40,821 bases of DNA from JAWUWD01 sp034112085 (GTDB lineage: Bacteria > Bacteroidota > Bacteroidia > Cytophagales > Cyclobacteriaceae): positions 1 to 40,821 of the forward strand of contig JAWUWD010000052.1 in assembly GCA_034112085.1 (NCBI GenBank), read 5' to 3'. The notes under the pieces were generated by a model. That model made no database searches, was not told the origin of the DNA, and worked only from the letters and a program-made list of their open reading frames with translations. The first letter of the stretch is position 1. Each line of letters opens with the position of its first letter. This document shows, piece after piece, positions 35,263-40,821 of this stretch. Position numbers and translations under genes: made by a program.

Positions 35263-35470
35263 CGCTGTGCCGATCCTAGGCTTAATCGTATGAAAGTAGT
35301 ATTTTCTGTGTTTCGAACCAAGTAATAGAGAGGTTAGCGACTACTTTTCTGTGTCATCATCAGCCGGAACCTGGATGCAGGTCAACTATTAAAATACTTT
35401 ATGGTGAGACACTTGGAAACACCATGAAATTCAAAGAGAGGAAATATGAATTAGTCGCATAGGTTTTTAT
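35263..35470 (-). repeat. Dispersed intergenic repeat, copy A
   Basis: In the gap between the 148-residue membrane protein and the 54-residue one, about 200 bp match copy B at 37596-37810. Over 35290-35386 a hand alignment gives about 80 identical positions of 97 without gaps. Shared parts read in order on the plus strand: CGCTGT, ATGAAAGTAGTATTTTCTGT, GTTAGCGAC (35333-35341), AGCCGGAACCTG and a CCTG/CAGG hairpin (35370-35381), then AGTCGCAT near 35453-35460. A further GACTAACGC lies at 35245. Read with the genes (minus strand) the unit runs GTCGCTAAC to AGCGTT, which loosely recalls integron attC ends. Confidence 0.7.
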
Positions 35471-35501
35471 GCAATGCGCGTAGCAAGGTGGCTGTTTGTA
35501 T

Positions 35502-35948
35502 TTATTCTGATGAGTTTAAATCAATTTCAACATGCTTTGTGAACCCAAGTAGTTGAATTACTGTAAAAGTTGCAATTAGGCCAATAATTGAAGCAACTAA
35601 ATCGTAAAGATCATACACGTTATTCCCGCCAAGATTATGAAATTTTAGTTCTTGAGATATCACATAAATGGCCGCTATTATAACTGCTATTTGGTAGATA
35701 TAAGTATCCTTAATAAAGCCGATTTGCTCTTTGAAGTATTGTCGTGTTTGTAAAAGAATCCCTGTTAGAATCAGTGTTCCGATTATTGCTTCAATTAGAT
35801 TAGGAATTGAATAGGCAACAATAAGTAAAAAGTCATGTGAAATGTTTTGCAATAACCAGGGTCTTAGATATAGTTTGTTGAGAATAAAAACAAAAATGGA
35901 TACCCCAAACAGATATAGTACATATTTTTTTATAGGCAATTCTTGCAT
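35502..35948 (-). CDS. Four-helix membrane protein of unknown function
   Basis: The 148-residue protein has four hydrophobic helices, roughly residues 10-28 (LYLFGVSIFVFILNKLYL), 40-64, 84-100 (YQIAVIIAAIYVISQEL) and 115-135. The last helix is preceded by NNVYDLYDLVASIIGLI; a D..D..A...G pattern there faintly recalls VanZ-like or DUF2809 proteins, but I would not rely on it. It is an inner-membrane protein with no visible catalytic motif. The gene begins at ATG 35948 and is flanked on both sides by intergenic copies of the dispersed repeat, which is the most telling feature of its setting. Confidence 0.6.
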   Translation of the reverse strand: MQELPIKKYVLYLFGVSIFVFILNKLYLRPWLLQNISHDFLLIVAYSIPNLIEAIIGTLILTGILLQTRQYFKEQIGFIKDTYIYQIAVIIAAIYVISQELKFHNLGGNNVYDLYDLVASIIGLIATFTVIQLLGFTKHVEIDLNSSE

Positions 35949-35990
35949 TTTTCTAGGGTGCTACAATTTCTGAATAACACGCTAAATCTA

Positions 35991-36049
35991 TCCAGAAGTT
36001 GGTGATGGTCAAAGTAGTATTTTCTGCGTTTATGTATAATGTTAGCAAC
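35991..36049 (-). repeat. Dispersed intergenic repeat, short copy C
   Basis: This copy starts with TCCAGAA, as does copy B at 37607, and continues to CAAAGTAGTATTTTCTGCG at 36010-36028, then GTTAGCAAC at 36041-36049, three bases from the stop of the hydrolase gene. The distance between the two boxes is 30 here and 40 in copies A and B, so ten bases are missing. The copy stops at the box next to the gene; the long outer half seen in A and B is absent. Confidence 0.6.
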
Positions 36050-36052
36050 TGG

Positions 36053-36916
36053 CTATTTTGTTGGAAAGTGTTTTTCTAGAAAATCATACACTAAATTAAA
36101 TTGTTTTAGAGGTTCTACATGTCCCCCGTCCAGTACTACGTGTTCCTTATAATATTCAAAATTGTTTTTCTCTAGTCTTTCTATTAGTTTGTTTGACATA
36201 GATGTTGCAGGCCACATTTCATCATTTCTACCGGACATAATAAAAATAGGACCATTTATATTTTCTACCTGAATTTCTGCATTTTTTACAGCTTCTTTAT
36301 CTTCAAGCATCATACTGTGCGCAGTGTATATGTCTCCTTTCAGTGCTGGTGAAATTGTTTTTAATGGTGCAGGTACATATGTAACTTCTTTGTTTTGATA
36401 AGCCCAAGAAGAAGTGTTTGCTGACCAAGTAATGGCTGGGAAGCTAACATGCGATGTAGACATAGCAATCACAGCATTGAAATGACTAAATCTACTGGCT
36501 AAGTTTAATACTAATTCGCCTCCTTTTGAACCTCCCATGAGCGCTATTTTAGTTTTATCTATTTTTGGATGCCTGGCAATATTCATTATTGTGTCTGAAA
36601 TTGCATCTAATGAGATCCGGTCTAGATCTTCTGGCGTACCATTTGACTTGAAGTAACCTATAGCTAACACGGCATATCCTTTCATGTTTAAGCTATCTCT
36701 TTTTTCTTTTAAATAATCTCGAGCCCAATCATTACCACCATCACCCCCTCCGAAAGCAACTACTAATGGTTGATTGTCAGAATCGCCTAAATATAATTTA
36801 GCTTCGACAACTCCCTGCTGCTCTGATACGGCTGGCACATATGTGAATATGTAAACAAGTCCGACACCTAACACTAATGTGATGATTAATAAGACTTTTT
36901 TTATTATCTTCCTCAT
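36053..36916 (-). CDS. Membrane-anchored or secreted alpha/beta hydrolase (BAAT-C-like)
   Basis: The 287-residue protein has an N-terminal hydrophobic segment (IIKKVLLIITLVLGVGLVYI) that acts as signal or anchor. The catalytic domain is of the acyl-CoA thioester hydrolase/bile-acid acyltransferase C-terminal type. The nucleophile elbow is IALMGGSKGGEL (G-x-S-x-G), the acid is the aspartate in MSGRNDEMWP, and the histidine is in VLDGGHVEP. A hairpin of glycines near VVAFGGGDGGNDWA gives the oxyanion hole. The substrate is unknown; an outward-facing esterase or acyltransferase is likely. The start is ATG 36916, 14 bases from a promoter-like TAATTTTG. The Crp/Fnr-type gene lies directly upstream on the same strand. 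Confidence 0.82.
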   Translation of the reverse strand: MRKIIKKVLLIITLVLGVGLVYIFTYVPAVSEQQGVVEAKLYLGDSDNQPLVVAFGGGDGGNDWARDYLKEKRDSLNMKGYAVLAIGYFKSNGTPEDLDRISLDAISDTIMNIARHPKIDKTKIALMGGSKGGELVLNLASRFSHFNAVIAMSTSHVSFPAITWSANTSSWAYQNKEVTYVPAPLKTISPALKGDIYTAHSMMLEDKEAVKNAEIQVENINGPIFIMSGRNDEMWPATSMSNKLIERLEKNNFEYYKEHVVLDGGHVEPLKQFNLVYDFLEKHFPTK

Positions 36917-36936
36917 ATCTCAATAAATTTAAGGGG

Positions 36937-36944
36937 CAAAATTA
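36937..36944 (-). promoter_or_regulatory. Candidate promoter for the alpha/beta hydrolase
   Basis: The minus strand reads TAATTTTG, a full match to TAnnTTTG, with a TTG at 36961-36963 sixteen bases upstream as -33. The start of transcription would fall about 14 bases before the ATG. The gap is shorter than the usual 19, but the quinone-oxidoreductase promoter shows the same 16. Confidence 0.5.
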
Positions 36945-36984
36945 CTATGCGAAACGGTCACAACTTTTGACCTATATCAAATAA

Positions 36985-37566
36985 TCACTTTTTGGCTCTT
37001 ATTCTACTCAATGTTTCTTGGGTTATTCCCAAATATGAAGCGACCATTCCTAAAGGGATACGATGATAAATATCAGAATACGTCTTTTGAAAATGATTAT
37101 ACCTCTCTGTCGCGGATGTAAATCGCATAGATGTAATACGCTCAATTAAATGACCAAAAACACTTCCCATTGAAAGGCGTGCATATCTTTCCATTTCCGG
37201 AAAATTATCAAAAAGATACACAAGGTCATTGACGTTTATATGATATGCTTCGGTATTCTCTAGAGCATCAATGTAATAGATGTCTTTTTTCCTTTGCATA
37301 AAACTTTTGGGGGAATTTACCCATTCATTTACGCCACAAAAATATTCACTTATTTCCTTGCCATCTTTTAAAAAATAGGTTCGTAGAACACCTTTATGGA
37401 TGAAATAACTTTCTGTACAAACATAGTTTGCATCTAGTACCATTTCTCCTTTTTTGAAAACAACATATTTTAACCGTTTTGCAAGTTCAAATTTTAGCCC
37501 TTCTGAAAGAGCAATAAAACTCTCAAAGTGTTTAGATATGTTTTCTGCTATTTGAATATTTTTCAA
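36985..37566 (-). CDS. Crp/Fnr family transcription regulator
   Basis: The 193-residue protein has an N-terminal cyclic-nucleotide-binding-like beta barrel (YFIHKGVLRTYFLKDGKEIS, with no intact cAMP phosphate loop). It ends in a short C-terminal helix-turn-helix, GMVASYLGITQETLSRIRAKK, in which the recognition helix is TQETLSRIR. This compact Bacteroidota Crp-like type usually lacks the FNR cysteine set; the one cysteine near FCGVNEW is not in the FNR pattern. The start is TTG 37566, as no ATG is in frame nearby. It lies just upstream of the hydrolase gene and may control it. The effector is unknown. A second, related regulator is at 40087. Confidence 0.85.
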   Translation of the reverse strand: MKNIQIAENISKHFESFIALSEGLKFELAKRLKYVVFKKGEMVLDANYVCTESYFIHKGVLRTYFLKDGKEISEYFCGVNEWVNSPKSFMQRKKDIYYIDALENTEAYHINVNDLVYLFDNFPEMERYARLSMGSVFGHLIERITSMRFTSATERYNHFQKTYSDIYHRIPLGMVASYLGITQETLSRIRAKK

Positions 37567-37595
37567 TGATTACGATTTTTTCACACTTTTTGCTG

Positions 37596-37810
37596 CGCTG
37601 TTATGATCCAGAACATTGTGTTGATGAAAGTAGTATTTTCTGTGTTTCCCTGCAAGTTGCATAGAGATTAGCGACAACCTTTCTGCGTGATCACCAGCCG
37701 GAACCTGCGTGCAGGCCAACCATTCTTAGTCATCCATGAAACTCAAACACAGAAGATACGGAGGAGTCGCATGAACTCAAATAAATGTGAGTAAAGGCAT
37801 GCGTTTTTAT
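37596..37810 (-). repeat. Dispersed intergenic repeat, copy B
   Basis: This is the best-kept long copy, upstream of the Crp/Fnr-type gene. It shares with copy A the boxes CGCTGT (37596), ATGAAAGTAGTATTTTCTGT (37624), ATTAGCGAC (37667-37675), AGCCGGAACCTG with the CCTG/CAGG hairpin (about 37704-37715) and AGTCGCATG (37765-37773), then GCGTTTTTAT. A GTTAGCGATTG lies just beyond at 37820. Hand alignment to copy A over 97 bases has 17 differences and no gaps. Confidence 0.7.
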
Positions 37811-37819
37811 ATAACCTAA

Positions 37820-37965
37820 GTTAGCGATTGTCAATTACTGTTTCTGTATTTATAATATTACGAGGTGTATTAAAATACGATAGTATACCGCTTATAGTTT
37901 GAGATGTCTTCTTGATGTTTTAAGTTCATAGGTAACATGATTTCTGTACTAAGATTGTCGCTAAC
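37820..37965. repeat. Stretch bounded by an 8-bp inverted repeat
   Basis: GTTAGCGA at 37820-37827 and TCGCTAAC at 37958-37965 face each other across 130 bp, with GATTGTC-like bases continuing just inside both ends, but not as a match. No transposase or convincing frame lies inside. It may be a small nonautonomous element or a gene-less cassette between two GTTAGC-type boxes. Confidence 0.45.
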
Positions 37966-38034
37966 GCTTAGTATAAGAGTAGTAGCTGATTAGATGCCCT
38001 TACTCTTGAACAGCAAGACACTTATTTAAACACA

Positions 38035-38068
38035 AATAGCGGTTTGAGTATGTACCCAAACCGCTATT
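38035..38068 (-). terminator. Intrinsic terminator downstream of the Hsp31-type gene
   Basis: AATAGCGGTTTG pairs perfectly with CAAACCGCTATT around a ten-base loop, about 28 bases past the stop at 38096. On the minus strand it is followed by TGTGTTTAAAT, a short U-rich tract. It would end the transcript coming from the quinone-oxidoreductase gene. Confidence 0.75.
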
Positions 38069-38095
38069 GCTTTCACACTTTGTTGTAAGTAGTTT

Positions 38096-38998
38096 TTACT
38101 TCAATTCCTTCAATAATGTATTTGCTGCAAGTTTACCCAATTCATTAGAAGCCATTGGACTTGCTCCTGTAATTAATTTTCTATCTACACAAACGGTATT
38201 GTCAGACTCAGTATTCACAATAGTGGCTCCTAAGCTTTTCAGTTTTTCACTCACTCCTGATGTCATATGTCCTGGTAAATAACCAATCATTGGAGTCATT
38301 TCATCTACAGCATCAGGGAAAACGGCCATCTTGTATCCATCATAAAGAAATTTTTGATTATCCAGTGTAGTAGATAATAATGCCCCTGGTCCATGACAAA
38401 GAGTAATTGTGAATAAATCATTTTGATGAGCCCAATTCAATACCTTACCAACGTTTCTATCTTCAGGAATACCGATCATTGCTCCATGTCCACCGGGTAC
38501 AAATACAGCAGCATAAGAACTATCATTCGCAAATGAATTAGTGATAAATTCTGCTAACTTTTTAGGTTGTTCAAAACTCGATTTATACTCATTGTAAATC
38601 GCTTTCACATGCTCATCTTCTTGCGGGAAAGCCCACATTTCAAATACAACAGGCTTACCAGTTGGAGTAGCGATTTCAAAATCAAAACCAGCATTCTTAA
38701 GGTGTAACATAGGTAATAGAACTTATACGGGATGATTTCCTGTAGAAAACATTTTACCATTCTTCATTGCTAAGTTTTTTTGTTCAGTGAAAATCACCAA
38801 AACCTTTGATTTAACTCCTTGGTACTTTGTGTATGAGATGTCTTCAAAATCTGTTTTAGAGACAGTCCCTAAATTTAGCGCTAAAGTTGAAGGACTATAC
38901 GACCCATCATCTTCAAGCTGCGGTCTGGTAGTAAAGTAAAGCGCTACACAAACAAGTACAATCGCACTAGTTAATCCAATTAATATTTTTTTCATCAT
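38096..38998 (-). pseudogene. hchA: Hsp31/HchA-type DJ-1 family protein with an in-frame stop
   Basis: One 300-codon frame from ATG 38998 to 38096 is interrupted only by TAA at codon 92 (38723-38725). The front part has a membrane anchor or signal (KKILIGLTSAIVLVCVALYF) and then VLVIFTEQK and MFSTGNHPV. After the stop it resumes in the same frame with VLLPMLHLKNAGFDFEIATP, AAVFVPGGHGAMIGIP and the nucleophile elbow ITLCHGPGALL. E. coli Hsp31 reads STGNHPIETLLPL here; the TAA stands where its Glu77, a partner of the catalytic cysteine, is found. GAA to TAA is one change. The family are glyoxalase III/deglycase-type chaperones. A start inside at 38710 would give a 204-residue fragment lacking the first strands. 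Stop read-through cannot be excluded. Confidence 0.85.
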
Positions 38999-39032
38999 GA
39001 TTTTAAATTTTATGTTTTTATAAGAATTAGTC

Positions 39033-40016
39033 TTAACTGATTTCTACTACAATTTTCCCTTTTGCTCTTCCTGATGCAAGGTGTATGAATGCTTCAATGC
39101 TTTCAGAGAATGGATATACTTTGTCAATGATTGGTTTGATCTTTTCATCTTCAATCATTGATTTAATTTCATTTAGATGTGTCCCATTGGGGTGCATGAA
39201 AATGAATTTGTATTCAGCGTCTTTTTCACTGCTTGCTTTAGCTAATTCCTCTGGCAATTTATAATCGGCCATACCGAACATCTTAGCACTCGCTTCATCC
39301 AAAGGACCCACAACGCTGACTACTATTCCACCTTGTTTGACAACCTCAAAAGATTCGAGAGAATAGTTCTGACCAAGTGTATCAAACACGATATCTAAAT
39401 CTTTGGCTATGCTTTTGTAATCTTCCGTTTTGTAATCAATTACTCTATCTGCGCCCAGCGCTTTAACCCATTCTAGATTGCTTGTACTGGTAGTAGTATA
39501 AACATAAGCTCCTTTTGCCTTGGCATACTGAATGGCGAAACTACCCACACCACCTGATCCTGCATGAATTAATACTTTGTCGTTTTCTTTAATTCCAGCA
39601 TATTCTAAAGATTGCAGTGCAGTAAGACCTGCTAATGGTAAGCTTGCCGCTTCTTCGAAAGAAATGTTGCCAGGTTTTTTTGAAACTGCGTCACTAGTTA
39701 CAGCTACGAATTCGGCCAATGTGCCCATTTGTTCTTGAGGTACTCGAGAATACACCAAGTCGCCAATTTCAAAATGGTGTACTTCATCTCCTTTTTCAAC
39801 TACTATACCACTCACATCATAAGCCATAGTGCTAGGAAGTGGAATGGGAAGCAAGGCTTGTAGATTTCCTAAGACAATACTTTTGTCTATTGGGTTAATG
39901 GCTGCAGCCTTAACCTCTATAAGTACATCTGTTGCTTGTAAGGTTGGTTTGCTGATTTCATTAAAGACTAAGCTATCTTTAATCTCACCATATTTCACTA
40001 ATTGTAACGCTTTCAT
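39033..40016 (-). CDS. NADP-dependent quinone oxidoreductase-like alcohol dehydrogenase
   Basis: The 327-residue protein is a medium-chain dehydrogenase of the zeta-crystallin/quinone oxidoreductase branch. It has AAAINPIDKSIVLG and YDVSGIVVEKGDEV in the catalytic domain and VLIHAGSGGVGSFAIQYAKAKGA, the dinucleotide-binding AxxGxxG-type turn, at about residue 145. No zinc-binding cysteine cluster is seen, as is normal for this branch. It reduces quinones or enones with NADPH. The start is ATG 40016, right after a promoter-like box. The Hsp31-type gene follows 34 bases after its stop, so both probably form one transcript, which suits a response to reactive carbonyls or electrophiles. Confidence 0.9.
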   Translation of the reverse strand: MKALQLVKYGEIKDSLVFNEISKPTLQATDVLIEVKAAAINPIDKSIVLGNLQALLPIPLPSTMAYDVSGIVVEKGDEVHHFEIGDLVYSRVPQEQMGTLAEFVAVTSDAVSKKPGNISFEEAASLPLAGLTALQSLEYAGIKENDKVLIHAGSGGVGSFAIQYAKAKGAYVYTTTSTSNLEWVKALGADRVIDYKTEDYKSIAKDLDIVFDTLGQNYSLESFEVVKQGGIVVSVVGPLDEASAKMFGMADYKLPEELAKASSEKDAEYKFIFMHPNGTHLNEIKSMIEDEKIKPIIDKVYPFSESIEAFIHLASGRAKGKIVVEIS

Positions 40017-40038
40017 ATTTATATCGATTTATTTGATA

Positions 40039-40046
40039 CAAATGTA
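40039..40046 (-). promoter_or_regulatory. Candidate promoter for the quinone oxidoreductase gene
   Basis: The minus strand reads TACATTTG, a full match to TAnnTTTG, with TTTG at 40063-40066 sixteen bases upstream. The leader would be about 15 bases. It lies between the stop of the Crp/Fnr-type gene and this start, so the regulator next door may act here. Confidence 0.5.
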
Positions 40047-40086
40047 GCGTACAGTTTTAGGACAAAAATTACCCTATGGTAAGAAG

Positions 40087-40662
40087 CTATTTTTTTGCTT
40101 TTTCTACTCTGATACGGCTCAAGCTTTGTTGCGTGATTCCTAAATAAGATGCGATGTGATAATTAGGAGTGTACTGCTCAATATCAGGATATTGTTCTAG
40201 AAATAAATCATATCTCTCTGGAGCAGTCAATTGTAATTGATTTAATATTCTTTTATGCAAACTAACTACATGACGCTCTAAATTTTTTCTTTGAAAAGAT
40301 TCAAATTCAGGAAACAGAGAATGTATACCATCCAATTCTTTAGCGTTGAATTCAATAACGGTTGAATCCATGATGCATTCTACCGTTAGCGTTGCTAATT
40401 CATTATTGTAAATAGCAATAAAATCACTTATCCACCAATCTTTAATAGCAAACTGCAAAGTATGTTCTTTCCCATTTTTATCGACACAGTATGATCTTAA
40501 ACAACCCCCTGTCACAAAGAACGTTTTCTTTACAGTTTGTCCTTGGCGGATTAAGACTTCCCCTTTAGGAACAGCTCTTTCCTTTGAAATAGAAAAAATA
40601 TGTTCTTCTGCTTCTGAGCTTAGATGTAGACTGCTTTTTATTTTGGTGATTAATTCTTGCAC
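40087..40662 (-). CDS. Crp/Fnr family transcription regulator, second copy
   Basis: The 191-residue protein has the same layout as the regulator at 36985: a cyclic-nucleotide-binding-like barrel (AVPKGEVLIRQGQTVKK, then FFVTGGCLRSYCVDKNGKEH) and a C-terminal helix-turn-helix, NYHIASYLGITQQSLSRIRVEK. The recognition helix (TQQSLSRIR against TQETLSRIR) is nearly the same, so both may see related sites. The start is GTG 40662; the frame stays open upstream into the IS with no ATG. The IS end is about 20 bp away, so the native promoter and perhaps the first codons have been replaced. It faces the same way as the quinone oxidoreductase gene and probably controls it. Confidence 0.85.
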   Translation of the reverse strand: MQELITKIKSSLHLSSEAEEHIFSISKERAVPKGEVLIRQGQTVKKTFFVTGGCLRSYCVDKNGKEHTLQFAIKDWWISDFIAIYNNELATLTVECIMDSTVIEFNAKELDGIHSLFPEFESFQRKNLERHVVSLHKRILNQLQLTAPERYDLFLEQYPDIEQYTPNYHIASYLGITQQSLSRIRVEKAKK

Positions 40663-40682
40663 TTTTTGATTGATTCTTTCAG

Positions 40683-40821
40683 TGTCCCGTCCTGAAATAT
40701 GGCTACAGGTTAAAAGTTAAATTAAGCTACGTTATCAAACACCATATTAGGGGTTTTGTATCCTAAAGATAGGTGTAATCTTTTATTGTTGTAAATATTG
40801 ATTGCACTTTTGGTTGCGATC
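40683..40821 (-). mobile_element. End of a second IS3-family element (partial)
   Basis: The outer end reads TGTCCCGTCCTGAAATATGG, starting with TG at 40683-40684 as IS3-family ends do, and the tail of a transposase gene follows at 40722. The rest lies to the right of the window. It is not the same element as the one at the left end, since both the transposase tail and the terminal sequence differ. Confidence 0.65.
40722..40821 (-). CDS. IS3-family transposase (OrfB), C-terminal fragment
   Basis: The last 32 codons are visible, ending with TAA at 40722-40724. They include AINIYNNKRLHLSLGYKTP, the C-terminal rve signature YN.R.H.SLGY.TP, followed by NMVFDNVA. The gene continues beyond the right edge, so the DDE residues cannot be seen. 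The transposase reads towards the Crp/Fnr-type gene, which could be transcribed from the IS. Confidence 0.8.
   Translation of the reverse strand, partial: IATKSAINIYNNKRLHLSLGYKTPNMVFDNVA

Larger units (their letters stand above)
37567..38095. other. Intergenic region made of repeats and a terminator
   Basis: The 529 bp have no gene I can support. They hold, from left to right, repeat copy B (37596-37810), a 146-bp stretch bounded by inverted GTTAGCGA/TCGCTAAC (37820-37965) and the terminator of the Hsp31-type gene (38035-38068). The only frame in the middle stretch is a 23-codon one on the minus strand, too short to support. Confidence 0.5.

Noticed and set aside
37870..37945. 23-codon minus-strand frame in the gene-less stretch
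   Set aside because: It is too short and polar, with no supporting signal.
38710..38998. The two parts of the Hsp31-type gene as separate proteins
   Set aside because: They are in the same frame and join into one family protein across a single stop.
1..40821. Composite transposon bounded by the two IS ends
   Set aside because: The transposase tails and terminal sequences differ, and the span holds housekeeping genes.
1..40821. CRISPR arrays, rRNA and tRNA genes
   Set aside because: I saw no regularly spaced short repeats and no tRNA- or rRNA-like stretch by eye; a covariance search would be needed to exclude small RNAs.

Overview
The window looks like a chromosomal segment of a Bacteroidota bacterium, most likely order Cytophagales. 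It is AT-rich. Shine-Dalgarno sites are mostly weak or absent, many start codons are TTG or GTG, and several starts are preceded by boxes of the TAnnTTTG type used by the Bacteroidota housekeeping sigma factor. The gene content also fits: menaquinone genes menF-menD-menB, lpxK, a Porin_10-like outer-membrane protein, a Cytophagales-type secreted protein of unknown role and a TPR lipid/secreted-type protein. All family calls rest on reading the translated sequence, not on a database search.

Layout. Positions 1-117 are the right end of an IS3-family element. Then, on the minus strand, come an MsbA-type ABC exporter (158-1903) and a menaquinone block read from about 6837 down to 2020: hotdog thioesterase, menF, menD, menB, a TerB-like protein and a 38-residue membrane peptide. 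A histidine phosphatase faces away from this block. A haemolysin-III family gene (7470-8097) is broken by an apparent deletion. Next are a large radical SAM protein, a TPR protein, a C4 zinc-ribbon coiled-coil protein and a Nif3-like protein. lpxK, the porin and miaE run on the plus strand, followed by a secreted protein of unknown function, a MacB-type permease, a DbpA-like RNA helicase, an OsmC protein and a small membrane-anchored protein.

The most unusual locus is 23589-31383. A 1590-residue UvrA-like ATPase holds four nucleotide-binding domains, that is two UvrA-like units in one chain, and the first unit has decayed catalytic motifs. It is followed by a kinase-fold phosphotransferase and, convergently, by a TetM-like ribosomal-protection GTPase. 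Together they suggest a drug- or toxin-resistance locus, though this is inference. recQ follows.

From 33625 to the right end the DNA looks accessory: an OYE-family flavoprotein, two small membrane proteins, an alpha/beta hydrolase, two Crp/Fnr-type regulators, a quinone-oxidoreductase-like enzyme and an Hsp31/HchA-type gene split by a TAA exactly where the family has its conserved active-site glutamate. Three intergenic copies of a repeat with GCTAAC and AGCGTT-type ends lie here, always downstream of genes and in the same orientation. They look superficially like integron attC sites or another cassette boundary. The window ends in a second, different IS3-family element inserted about 20 bp upstream of the last regulator.
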